From positions 2,968,426-3,032,425 of the forward strand of contig NW_019091357.1 of NCBI RefSeq assembly GCF_001949145.1: a DNA stretch of 64,000 nucleotides, given 5' to 3'. The notes under the pieces are model-generated. The model did not search any database and had not been told where the DNA came from. It saw nothing but the letters and a program-made list of their open reading frames with translations. A program made the translations under genes and the position numbers. Shown in pieces: positions 24,282 to 35,421 of this stretch. The DNA comes from Acanthaster planci. Lineage: Eukaryota > Echinodermata > Asteroidea > Valvatida > Acanthasteridae. How positions within the stretch are numbered: position 1 is the first letter of the stretch; each line of letters begins with the position of its first letter.

Positions 24282-25268
24282 CAGAGTGTCCCAGAAAAAA
24301 CCAAACCCTAAGGAAAGGGGTAAATATGCCCAAACCACCATGAGATATGATTATGATGTATGAGGATCTCCGAAACGTAGAAGCAGTATTCTTTCCAATG
24401 ATACCTTGATGGTATCCCTCCTGTCATGCATGACTGAACACCGTTGTCTTGAAAATGGGGCATCCGAACTCAGTTGTAACACTTTCAGTGAATGAGCTTG
24501 TCCTCTGTCATGCTTGTCCTGGTTGACAACAGAAGGGCATGTTAGTGAGAGAAGATTGCCTTTTGTCACTTTTAAGTTATGCAATAGTCTGGTTTAAATG
24601 TGTTGACTTGCCCCAGGGGAGTCCAGTGCAGTGTTGAAAAGTGTTCGAGGCAGGACAGCAAGTATGCAACATGGTGCCACTTACCGAAGAGCAAAGAGTG
24701 AATGTCTTGACGAAATTTCTTGAAAACAAGAGCTTTCAAGCCACCCAAGCTGCATTTAGGGAAGCCTTCCCTGATAGGGATCCACCGGCAAAGTCGACCG
24801 TGTGGGAAAATGTGCGCAGATACCGAGAACATGGGACAAGCCTAAATTGGAATAAGGGTCATTCGGAAGGAGGCGCACAGTGCGAACTCCTGAAAACTTT
24901 GCTGCAGTTCGACAGCAACTTGTCGAACAGCCAAGGGGAACAAGTTGCAGGAGGAATGGACTTGGACACGCGGAAGGTGTACATCGGTGCATAATTAACT
25001 GTGAAGTACGTAATGTGTAAATAATTGGTGTGCCCCTGATATCTTATCCAGGACAAGCATGACAGAGGACAACCTCATTCACTGGTTTTCTCCAAAGTGT
25101 TACAACTGAGTTCCCATGCCCCATTTTCAAGACAATGGTGTTCAGTCATGCATGACAGGAGGGATACTGCTTCTACTTTTCGGAGATCCTCAAACATTAT
25201 AATCATATTTCATGGTTTGGGCATATGAACCCCTTTCCTCAGGGTTTGGTTTTTTTCTGGACACCCTG
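24282..25268 (+). mobile_element. Mariner-like DNA transposon, deleted, with long TIRs
   Basis: The ends are CAGAGTGTCCCAGAAAAAAC on the left and, read inward from the right, CAGGGTGTCCAGAAAAAAAC. Inverted homology extends about 240 bp (24282-24522) and 220 bp (25048-25268), sharing AACCAAACCCT, GAGGATCTCCGAAA, CTGTCATGCATGACTGAACA and CTCTGTCATGCTTGTCCTGG. TA follows the right end; the left flank is TG. The interior of about 525 bp keeps only the N-terminal part of a transposase. The GGGTGTCC ends, TA target and HTH type fit mariner/Tc1 relatives. Confidence 0.8.
24671..24994 (+). pseudogene. Truncated transposase, N-terminal helix-turn-helix only
   Basis: From the ATG at 24671 the frame reads MVPLTEEQRVNVLTKFLE, then SFQATQAAFREAFPDRDPP and AKSTVWENVRRYREHGT. 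This is the DUF4817-like helix-turn-helix found at the N-terminus of many mariner-like transposases (EQ...V..F...S...Q..F...FP.R..P...T). After about residue 60 the family resemblance stops. The frame closes at residue 107, and no DDE/D catalytic core is present between the terminal repeats. It is therefore a deletion derivative that could move only with a helper transposase. Confidence 0.7.
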
Positions 25269-25337
25269 TATAGGGATTGGACTTCTTGGGGGGTAATCCT
25301 CTGTCCCATTTCGTGCCTGATATAGAGAATTTATATA

Positions 25338-25504
25338 CCGGTGATTCACAAAAGTGCGCCTCCAAGAGTTTGCAATGCGTTGGCCAATCACAATGCACGA
25401 AATTTGTCGATCCTTTCAAACGCGCATTGGGTCGACTGATTTGGGGCAATATGATTGGCCAGTGCGTTGAAAACTCTGGGAGGCGCTCTATTATGAAACG
25501 CCTG
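25338..25504. repeat. Foldback MITE, diverged copy of 11328-11495
   Basis: Shares GTGATTCACAAAAGTGCGCC, AAGAGTTTGCAA and GCGTTGGCCAATCACAATG with the copy at 11328, and keeps the mirrored right arm with more mismatches (GATTGGCCAGTGCGTTGAAAAC). TA flanks both ends (25336-25337, 25505-25506). It lies 69 bases from the mariner-like element. Confidence 0.75.
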
Positions 25505-25506
25505 TA

Positions 25507-27507
25507 TTCCATGCAATGACAAAGTATGGTGTTTTCCACGGGTCATTCAGGACAAAGCAGGTGCATGAGACCGCGTGGGGCCGCGATGATAGGGCAGTGA
25601 CCTCGCACTCACGTCCGGATGACCTCGGACGGGCTTCATTGTGAGTATGCGCGGTTGGAATACTGAAGGGGCTCCTTGGGGACAAAACGAAGTAGGCCTA
25701 ACTAAGCACCAAAATCGGTTCGAAGAGATATTGTGATTATTTCAACCCCACAACATCTTTTCTAGGGCTCAAACTTCATCCTCTTAGCTGTGAAAAAAAT
25801 ACCAAAAACGCCACATTAATGTTCATGATTTTGTGTTTCTCTTCGCACGACAAGCTGTAATTTTGATGAATGCGTCTTCAAAGTGGCGCATACAAGTACA
25901 ACCCCTCAGAATATTACGCTCAACAACTAACAAATAAATACGTGAAGCAGTACAGTACATATCAAATAACCGTAAGCCGAAAATGGAACAGGTGGAAAAC
26001 GTTTTCCAGCCAAACAGTTATTGGAAAGGATAACAGAAAACACAACAGTAATTTCTGGTGATAGTAATGATTGTAGAATTTAGCTACAAGCAGCATCTGG
26101 GTATGCGGGCGAGGAATGAGCACTAGTATATAGTTGAATATACTGTAACTTTGAAGAGGGTCCCCCTTCCCAGCTTTTGTTTCCCCCACACCAGCTAGAA
26201 ATAATGATTTCATACTTTTGATATCAATATGCACGACATGATTCCGACGTTTTGATTCGATTCAGTATCGCATCAGGTCACGCTGCTCTGGAGTCATTAT
26301 AACCATGTGCCGACCCAACTCTGAAGGTCCGGCAACGAACCGATACAAAATTGTGCAACGAGCTGAACGGAACGGAGGAAGGTCTCGACACTTTCGTTCA
26401 TGGTGGATCATCTGACTCACAGAACACACAAAAAAAGTTAATACGTGCAGACGCTTTGGCGTGTCCAGCGGACAAATGCCCCCTCCCCCAAATGCGCACT
26501 TCCTATCTCTATGAGCCACTGAATGGTAACTAACCGGGAGAATTGGACCGCATGCGGCGGCGAACGGTCGGGTGAGAGCGGGCCACGTGCGCCGCTTCCC
26601 TCTCCGATAAAAAAAGTAATGATTACTCGAGCAAATTTCTTTCTAATTGCTGCTCTCTGCTCCACTTGCGCCCATCCGTGGTTGCCTCCAGTGACTGTTA
26701 CAATGAAGTCGGACATGACTGCCTCGTTACCCTCCTTTCTCCTTCCTGAAATTCACGAAAGCCAGAGGGTTTGAAGGCGGGAAAGTGGGCAATTGAAGGT
26801 ATTGTATAAATTCACGGGGCAGTAAATTCTGGCCATGAGCACGAGCCACGCCAGAGCATTGAGCATGGTGATTTTAGAGGATTATGCCAGAATTAAGGGT
26901 CCCAATATGTTGCTGACGCGCCCTGAGGGCACGCTGCAGGAGGCAGCATAACTCTTAAAAAAAAACGCGTGTAGTTTTTTAATAGCCCACAACCATCTTT
27001 TCCATGTTCAAGTTGAACGAAATGGGGCTGCGCCCGAAGACAACAGCGGCTGGAAATAACACATGCGGCTATGAAAGTCACGCATGGTCTGGCGTCTGCA
27101 GCCACTCCCGTTAAAAGTGTGTGTCAAAGTCCTAGCCGCAGGCAACTGAATTGGACAATGGCTTAATAACACTGTTCCTACTAAAGCAGTCATTAAACAT
27201 AATCTCGATTGGAGGACAAGTCCCGTGGAAAGGGAGAATTATTTTTTCCATTGCTTAAAATGCTGCTTCGAGGAGACAAAAAAGCTCGATGCAAAACCTG
27301 TGTTTAGCGATGAAACGCTTTTTAAAAAGACACTTTCTTGCTATCCCTTTATGAACATGTTTCAGTGCTGAACATGTCGAGTTTAAGCCATTGGAACTTG
27401 TTGTTTGGGGATTCGACACCATCGAGATTAGTGACAGCAAGATAACATTCCATATCTAAACACAGTTTTTGAGGGAGAAACATGCTTTGATTTTTGAATT
27501 CCATGAG
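25507..27507. other. No gene seen
   Basis: Unique sequence. ATGCGGGC, close to the published GCM-binding octamer ATGCGGGT, occurs at 26103-26110. Frames of 60-90 codons on both strands are unsupported. Confidence 0.3.
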
Positions 27508-27610
27508 CAGTGGCGTAGCCAGGTGCTTCCCAGAAGGGGATGGGCAAGGGGGGGGGAGAGTTCCCCGGGGGACGTCAGTTACCCCCTTTCCCCTTTTGCC
27601 TACGCCACTG
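27508..27610. repeat. Small hAT-type MITE
   Basis: Ends CAGTGGCGTAGCC and, at the right, CCTACGCCACTG are inverted repeats. The flanks TCCATGAG and TTTATGAG are an imperfect 8 bp duplication. A G run follows the left end. The CAGTGGCGTAGCC terminus is widespread in animal hAT MITEs. Confidence 0.75.
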
Positions 27611-28992
27611 TTTATGAGCTATAAACAAACGGACAGAATGTCAACGAACAGAATGATGGCGCGTTCTATATACCAACATTCTGAGACGCAATTATTACCC
27701 TGCCAGTGAACTTTTGGAATGAACCATTTCCGTGATCCGTGCTCTCCCCCTTTTCACGTCAGGATCCACCCCCGTATGGACACCCCGCCTTGAGAGAGCG
27801 TTTCGGTCGTCAGGATACTGCAAGAGTTTTGTCGGGACTGGAAACGAAAGCTCCGCACTTGCGTGGCGTGCCGGTGGCGAGGGTAAGGCCCAGAGACCGA
27901 GAGACGGACGGGACATATTTTTCGCTCCTTTCTGCCCAGGTTCCCTGGCCTCAAAATATCCATTTTCAACTTCTGACACTCGTTCGGCTGCAAATGGCAA
28001 GCTGTAGTGTCCCTCTATGAATGAATCATCCCTTTCGCGGAAAGGGGGAAACAAAAGCATGGCCCGATAACAAACCCACTTCACCTTCGGCACATACCCG
28101 CTAACTTCTATCGGCGTGTTTGGTATACCGGCAGGCCATGCTTTAGTCAAGGCCGTTCCAAGTTCAAGTGATTCCAAACGGTGCGGTCCGCGCTCGGCGT
28201 GTTTACTTTTCATTTCACGCCCGCAGCGTGTCCAGAGAAGCCGTTGGGGTATACCGTTTTGCCCGGCGTGAGCAGTTTTCGGCAAAAATGAATAAGCGGC
28301 TGTAGTAGGCCTACTTTTACTTTCCATTTCAGTGTTTGTTTGTCTCTAGGAAGAGAGAGGAGAGAGCTACACCATCGTCAGTGTACTTGACATGCGCGTA
28401 GTAGGCCTACACACCCGCTTTCGTTCTTCTTATCTCGAGCCCTGCTTGGCTAATCAGTATGACCGTGATTTTGACTGGTGTGATTTTGTCTCCCTTTTGA
28501 TGAGTCAGATTCTGCTTGTTACAACAAACCTGTCCCAAGGACGTGTGCATTTTGTGGCAACCGGGTTTCTTTGAGCGTCATCGGTCATGCGACTTGTCTC
28601 CTTGACGGGGGCGTGGCAACAAGGTCGGGTATACCGGTAACTTTAGAGTCCGCTCACGATTACAAAAGAAAACAAGAACAAAAACACAGCCACCTGTCGC
28701 GATCGAAAACAATACCGCGACGTGCGTTAATCGATCACTGATAAGTCTTGTTCCACTTTCGGAAAATGAAATATAATTTTAGCGCACTCCGATAATTCTG
28801 AGCTCGAACCAAGGTTTTGAATTGTGCCCGGGAAATTAGGACGTAAGCTTCTGCACCTAACAGGGAGAGAAGCGCTGGTCGATATTATAAGCCTGATTAC
28901 AAAAGAGGCGTTTATATCACTTAACAGGATAGAACAAGGAAGTGCCTTCGACTCCCAGTCAGGAATGTGTGACGAAGTAGATTAAGAACAAT
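27611..28992. other. No gene supported; long antisense frame
   Basis: A 210-codon minus-strand frame (27695-28327) overlaps three other open frames in a CpG-rich stretch and has no recognisable domain or splice logic. TAGGCCTA palindromes occur at 28306 and 28402. Confidence 0.3.
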
Positions 28993-29235
28993 GGTCGTTT
29001 TGCAATACTCAACTTGGGCTCCGTCTCAGGCTTCAACTTTTTTTTTTACTAGCTGATTTTGAAGCTGTAAGCGCAGTAATCAGTCTAGCAGTGCCACAGA
29101 ACATCAAATAAGATGCAAGAAAGCCAAAAATTACAGTAATCCAATGTAATTTGAACGCTTCAGGCCCACAATCGGGGATTGATTTTGAGAACGAAGCCTG
29201 AGACAGAAACGAAGTTGAGTATTGGAAAACGGACC
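28993..29235. repeat. MITE, copy 2 of 6923-7168
   Basis: The ends are GGTCGTTTTGCAATACTCAA and, read on the minus strand from the right, GGTCCGTTTTCCAATACTCA. Inner blocks GCTCCGTCTCAGGCTT / AAGCCTGAGACAG extend the inverted repeat to about 40 bp. This copy keeps longer arms than the one at 6923. Confidence 0.75.
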
Positions 29236-32200
29236 AATGTTGTCTTCGACTGTTACTTTCCTAATGGTGTGTGTCACCCATCCAGCGGTGCAAAGTGTGT
29301 AGCACACGTACAGCGCTATTAGATTATATTTGGATGGTCGACGGCATGAGAACATAACTCCCGAATGAGAGATAAGAGGAGTTCGTGGGATCTTTAAACT
29401 GGCTTGACGTTTCTGATTTCATATCAATAAAGTTTTACTGAACAGATTGCTCTGGCTTAATAAGATAAATTGGCGTCTGTTGTGCATTCCAAAGTGGGGG
29501 ATGTTTATAAAATACCCTCCTTGCCTAGGGTATACAATCACGCCACGACCCCAATAAAATGCCGCCAAGGATTGCAAACAATCCTCACGATGTTGACAGA
29601 TTAAAGATTTAGTCTTATTTTGATAAACCCCCAAACTGGATGGCAGGAGTGGAGGCAGGAATGGCCAAGATGCATGACAACGGTCACACGAGTGACAAAG
29701 TTGAATGACAACGACAAAGACGACCAAGTTGATAGTGGAAAACAGGGGAGAATGAGACGAACTCGATGTGGGGGGGGTCACGTGTATGTAGCCTACGTTT
29801 TCCTTCCGTTGAACGTGCGGAAGTTAGGATTTAAAACAGGCGCGGTGGTCACTCCACCAGACCCCCGTAAATCATACGGGAAAGTCACTGCCAAAATGCC
29901 TACTCTCATCCCTCCTCCACCTTCGTATTCTTCCGCCATACTGAGACCATTCCTTCGTTCATGCGCAGACCAACGGCCGGTGACGCACATACCAGCCGGA
30001 CGCGTATAACATGCGCATTATTACGGCAGCGTACATGAACGTGTCGTTCACATGCAATAGGCCTAGATACATGTACATGTACATGTAACGCCGGGGCTAT
30101 GTGACTTTGTACGCCTCTTCGCATGTTGGGATGGCAAACTGACCCGGGTTGCAACTATAAACTTCTTGTAAATTGAATATTTTTTGTCTTCGCCTTTCGT
30201 TCTCGAAGATCTGAATAATTACGACCGCAAGGGCATACGATTAATGCGGGAATGAACGTATTACTACCAGAAAATCGACGTTGAGTTTTGGTTAACACTC
30301 AAGCATTTCCAGTTGAGTAGAGAAAAAAATCTTGCTCAAAACTGTTAACGGATCTGAAACCTTCACACTTTTCTCCTTTACAACTCCATTTTGAAAATAT
30401 CAGGAAAACTCAAAATTCTTGATTTTAGACCTTCAAAAATCATGCCAACACTAGAGCGAAAAGTATAGCCTCCTGTTCATGAAAAGAGCTTTGGAAAAAA
30501 TCACTAGTTTTGTTCACTCTGTTATTATTTTAAAAGTGAAAAAAGACGTTAATTTCACGAAATGAAACAACTGCGCGCATGACACCAATTCTCATAATCC
30601 TCATAACGTGTACAAATAACCATCAAGATGAGTCATGCGCAGTTCCCATTGAAACCGAGGGAAGGAAACAAATGACACGATCACTCACATGATCGTAAAG
30701 CTGCGAAACTTCCACGCTCTAGCTTCCAATATCCACGGGTGAACAATTGACCCACAAGAGTGTGCCGGTGATCACTCGGAGAGAGATTCCCACACAGCCT
30801 GGCTCGGATGTGCCAAGAAGAGCAAATACTGGCTATTATCCCCGGGCGCGGAGCCCCGCTGCAGGGCCTGAACCCGGAGACGGTGCGGTCAACATTGGCC
30901 GCGTGGATTCGTTTGAACACCCTCCGCCGGCGATGTCGCGAACCCACGCCGCTCTACACGCGCAACGCGCTGGGCCGTGCTTGTCGCAGCCCGGGGCCCA
31001 GGGTCCCCTCGTCTTAGCCAGGGTACCCCCAGGGGCCTGAGCTACAAGTAGCCGGTCACGTGCGGCGGTTACCGCGACATATCCCTGTGTCAACTGGCAC
31101 GCGTGGTTGGGGGCTCGCGGCTTTGTAGTGACCCGCCGGCGACGGGCCTAGCTTTGCCGCGGGGAAGCGACACGCGACCGCTACTTTTTTTGTTTTCCTA
31201 CGGAAACTAACCGATTCTAAACAACCGTCAGACAGAGGTTGCGTGGCGGTCAAGTAGCCTCCTGGGACGTTGAGAACATCGGTAGGTCACAGTGGATTCA
31301 CCCACTGTGCGCCTGCACAACCCCGACCCTGTTTGTCGTACCTGACTTCAAAACGCCGTTGAACAAGTCACCAGGTAGTTCTCTCGTGAGGATTATGTAG
31401 GCGAGCTTCATTAAGGAAGGCAGCTGAACAAACGGTCCCGCCCCTCTAACGCCTTGCACCAGTCCCGTGCAGTGCGACACACATGCCTATCTATACAAGT
31501 AATCAATTTTTAGCGCCCATTTCGTTCATGTTTGAAACGTCCACAAAGGTGCCAAATGAGTTTTCAAATCTGAGGGTAGTTTCTCCACACCGAAAGGCAA
31601 ATTCGGTCCCTACAATAATTATCTAAAGACACTGATTCGAAAATAATGAAGAAGTCCTTCCCGCGTTACTGATTTTACTGCGCAGCTGAATCAACTACCA
31701 ATGTACAGTTGACTCCTAGTTGCTACAGATATGCTCAAACTTCAACCGATGGGAATAATATTTAATAATTAAGTGGAAAGTGAAAACAATTGTCATTTAC
31801 GGTGATTTCCCATTCCAGACGGTCCCAATAGTACAAGGTTTTTCGAAAGAATGTTATTGCATGTTATTCGCCGGTTAGAGTAGATGTGCCCTGTCAAAAT
31901 GCAGGAACGATCTAACAATGACAGTCAATGTGACGAACTGTGAATATTGCTTCTGACGGGATACAGATGTCGTGCGGCAAATGGAATGAAACCCACAGGA
32001 AAGGAAACGTCTTTGTCCCCAGAGAACACAAAAACTGTATATTCATCGGGTGCGTTTTGTGGCGGAAAATAAAAACCACTTTGACATTCTAAAATCGTGT
32101 CAGCTAGGCTTTGGAGTGTTTCTTTTACTCTGCAATTTTAGATTCAGACAGAACGAATTTAATTAGAGCTAGTTATTTTTAGTAACAAAGGTTTTCCTAA

Positions 32201-32638
32201 GTGTAATGCGTGTTGTTTGAGCGTGGACATTTGACATATAGACCTGCTTAAAAAAAGGTCTTCAAAAGAAGTATCCAGCATTAGTAAGTTTTTGAAGTTT
32301 GCAATAACGAAAGCCCGCAATAGGCTTACGCAAAAGGTTTATGTTGTTCAGATATGACAAATGCCGTGTCACAAGCAAGATGCGCGCATTGTGAAAACCG
32401 GTCAATGTACGCGATGTCCATTTGTCGGGTTAAAAAGGGAAAGAAAACCTCGGGGAGAACATTTAGGTCAGAGACTCTACTTTCGCATGACTGGCTCTAG
32501 GTAATTTATATATTACTTGATGTGAAAAATATCAATTCCTCAGAACTCAACAGAAATAATAAAGAAACACGATTAAGTTTTTTTTTTAAATGTGTGTTTT
32601 TCACAAAATATTTAAGATATCTCTTGCTGTCTCTGCCA
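29236..32638. other. No gene supported; GC-rich island at about 30.75-31.3 kb
   Basis: Mostly unique sequence, with an ATGTAC microsatellite near 30070-30088 and TAGGCCTA at 30058. At about 30,750-31,290 the DNA is GC- and CpG-rich with overlapping frames of 69-97 codons in several frames and TTCCCACA at 30787-30794. None of these frames matches a family I know, so I call no gene. Confidence 0.3.
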
Positions 32639-32639
32639 G

Positions 32640-32666
32640 CTGAGGGCGCTGTTGCTGTGATGTCAT
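32640..32666 (+). repeat. Dispersed motif copy 3 (GAGGGCGCTGTTGCTGTGATG)
   Basis: CTGAGGGCGCTGTTGCTGTG plus ATGTCAT, matching the copies at 8847 and 19571. It lies at the downstream limit of recognisable LINE sequence. Confidence 0.5.
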
Positions 32667-32689
32667 TAAATATAAGGCACAGTCTCCAT

Positions 32690-33298
32690 AGTTCGGGGCT
32701 TTTTTCTGTACCGATTACAGGAACTGCATATATAACGTGCAAGACATTTTTAAGTCTGTTTAAAACAACTATCCTTTTAGAAACAAACGTTCCAACATGA
32801 TCAATATGATCAGCCCATTTCATTTTACTGTCAATGTACACGCCAAGAGATATTTATAAGTAGCGAATTGTTCGAAACGATTGCCATCTACAAAAATATC
32901 AATGTAGGCCTATGGATGCTCACACCAAGCATGTTTTGGGGCTGAGCCAATCTACATACTTTTGCACTTAGTATTAAGTTTTAATCTGTTGTCATTGAGC
33001 CAAGTGAATATTTTTTGCAGGCCATCGTTTAAGCACTGGTTAGCCTAATCTGGTGAATATCTTTTACTTAAATAAAAAATGGCTGCGTCCTCAGCACAGA
33101 AAATAGCAGTGGACCACAAATGGTACTCTGTGGCACTCCAACATTGATATTAGATTTGTTTGACAAGGTGTTCCCAATACTTGTGTCCTTTTGACGAGTT
33201 AAGACCAGAACCAGTCGAGTTCCAGACCTCTGACACCCGTACCCAAAAGGTGTAATTTTTTAGGCAAGATGATATGATTGATTGTGTCGGAAGCTTAC
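32690..33298 (-). pseudogene. Non-LTR retrotransposon RT, 3' portion (broken)
   Basis: Minus strand, spread over frames with stops. It starts with INHII-type residues after the foldback insertion, then NVGVPQSTICGPLLF (normally GVPQGS.LGP), then AEDAAIFY where the catalytic YADD block should be. It continues with IFTWLNDNRLKLNTKCKS, DIFVDGNRFEQFATYKYL and VYIDSKMKWADHIDHV. These are standard motifs of CR1/Jockey-group reverse transcriptases. The residues normally between GPLLF and the catalytic Asp pair are deleted, the first catalytic Asp is Glu, and there are several stops, so it is dead. Confidence 0.75.
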
Positions 33299-34262
33299 CT
33301 GCTCTCAGAATGGTAAAAATGCAGATTTTACGTTCTGGTGATATGCAATTTCCACTTTTCTACTTTTCTGCCACCACAAAAAGCAGAACGAACATTGTTT
33401 GGTTATGCATTTTGCTATTTTTCTGCTTTCCTGATTCAAGAAAAGCAGATTTGCTTTTTCTTCCTTCGCTGGCGGCTGAAAAGCGGCCACCTGCTTTTCT
33501 CCTTTCGAATAGGCAGAAATGAGGATCGAACGTTTTGACAATAACCGTGAATTCTACGTTTTTCCTTTTTTATTCCGGGGGAGCAATTTTACACAGGCGG
33601 CCGAAAAGTGGCCATCTGCTTTTCTGCCTTCCAAAGGCCGTGAAGGGGGTTGTGAACCTCAGGTTATGACCATTTCCTTTCTGGGCACTGAAGAGGTATA
33701 AACTAATAATTACATTCCACCCTATCTTTTATAACGAAGGATTCACATGTTTTCCTTGACCCAAGCAAGCTTGTGTGCCCATTGGAAGATAGCTGTAAAA
33801 CTGTATTTCCTTTGAGATGCTGTTTTCTCTGCCTCATAGGTCTGCAGAAAGCTTGGTTAAGTATTGGTTTATATAGGTCTTCACTCCCCCAGAACGGAAA
33901 TGGTCGTATCCTACAAGTTCATGACCCCATTTACGGGCCATTGAGGACAGAAAAGCAGTTGGCCACTTTTCGGCTACCTATGTAAAATCTGCTTCCCCAG
34001 CATCACAAAAGCAGAAAAGTTGAATTTACGGTTCTCGTCAAAACGTTCAGTCCACTTTCCTGCTTGTTTGACAGGTAAAAAGCAGATGGCCACTTTTCGG
34101 CCGCCATTGTAGTAGCAGAAAAGCCGAAAAATGCATTACAACAAAATGGTCATTCTGCTTTTTAGTTAACAGAAAAGTAGAAAAATCAATAATTGCATTT
34201 TACAATGACGTAAAATCTGCTTTTCTATATTCTGATAGCAGAAAAGCAGATGGCCACTTTTG
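33299..34262. mobile_element. Foldback-like DNA element inserted in the LINE
   Basis: Two arms of about 330-350 bp (about 33299-33660 and 33910-34262) are inverted copies. Both contain GCAGATTTTACGT, ACTTTTCTGC, GAACGTTTTGAC, ACCGT(G/A)AATTC and repeated modules of the type GGCGGCCGAAAAGTGGCCAT plus CTGCTTTTCTGCC. The module occurs about twice in the left arm (near 33475 and 33598) and three times in the right arm (near 33955, 34085 and 34240). There is no coding sequence. The LINE frame is interrupted after FVNMDD on one side and resumes near TINHII on the other, which dates the insertion after the LINE. Confidence 0.7.
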
Positions 34263-34641
34263 GTCGTCCATATTTACGAAGATCTGGAAATGGTGCTCCA
34301 ATTGAGTAAAAAAATAAAGAAAAGCCGTTTGTGTCGAGTTAAAAGGTCTGAAGCATGACTGCCACTGTACTAAACAATCATTTACTGTAAGAAAATCAGA
34401 AAACTGATTATAAACAATACGCTCAAATAATTTCACGACAATTGAAAGTGCTGAAAGAGATCGGTATTGATGAGGGTCGTAAATATCATCTCCTTTGTGA
34501 ACTAGGGTAACCTTAGCCAATTACTTCCAGCAGCAGTCCTCAAACTTCATTGGAAAATAAAAGCAAGCGGTTTAGCACGGACATTAGCACCAGATTTTAA
34601 GAACCAGTCATGAATCCCATCCATACCCAGATTTCCCAGTT
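34263..34641 (-). pseudogene. Non-LTR retrotransposon RT, N-terminal part
   Basis: Minus strand. GMDGIHDWFLKSGA then AKPLAFIF (shifted frames), followed by a clean run AKVTLVHKGDDIYDPHQYRS, LSALSIVVKLFERIVYNQF and QWQSCFRPFNSTQTAF. This is the classic start of a LINE reverse transcriptase (K..PVFKGGD...NYRPIS.L....K..E.....Q...F....S.FR...ST..A). It is bounded on the left by the foldback element and on the right by the 3.6 kb transposon. Confidence 0.85.
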
Positions 34642-35421
34642 CTGGGTCATTCCATGTCAGACTAACACACCTTTTGACCTTAGGTCTTCAGCTTTTTATA
34701 ACAATTGCTGTGATTGTAGACACCAATGAAAGGCAAATACATGCCACCTTTCCATGTGGTCAGGGCAGATGTCCAAAAATGGACAGTTTTAACTTAAAAA
34801 TTTGCCTTTTTAGTAAAAATGAAAAATAACTTTCAAAGTTTTCATCGAATATTTACAAGTTTGGTATTAAATAATTGGAAATACATGCTCTTTTCACTGA
34901 TAGTGTGAAAAGTTGGTTTTATGAATCAAGGGTCATGATGACCTTTGACACATACCTGTGATCTTTGACCCATCTTTTAAAAAAGTATCATTAACTTTTT
35001 TCTTCAAGTAAAATGTTTTTGAAAGTTTGGTTCCTTCTCTAGTTGTATCCACTTAAATCTTTCTGGGCACTTTAAAACAAAAACGTTATGGCCATTTTTC
35101 TATAGTTATGTAAATCAACAAAGTATGAATTTTGTATAAGTCCCAACCGTAGAAGTTCTGCCAAACCAATTTATGCTCCTAAAATGAAATAACTGAAGTT
35201 ATAAGTAACAGCAGATGGTCTGTTCTTACAAAACCACTTTAAACTACACAATGTCGCAATCAAAATCTCTTTTTTACTTTTATTCCTTTTACTAAATTTC
35301 TTTGATGATTCTCACACACTTAGTGCTAATTTCTGATGAAATTCACTGGAACGTGTGATCGCAGAAATGGATGTGGCGATAATGCGTACACCTGTCTGGT
35401 GCCCTTGACAGTCACTGCTGA

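Noticed and set aside
24801-24808. Su(H)-type TGTGGGAA
   Set aside because: Lies within the transposase codons of the mariner-like element.
27695-28327. 210-codon minus-strand open frame
   Set aside because: Overlaps three other open frames in CpG-rich DNA, no known domain, no splice or promoter logic. Probably chance.
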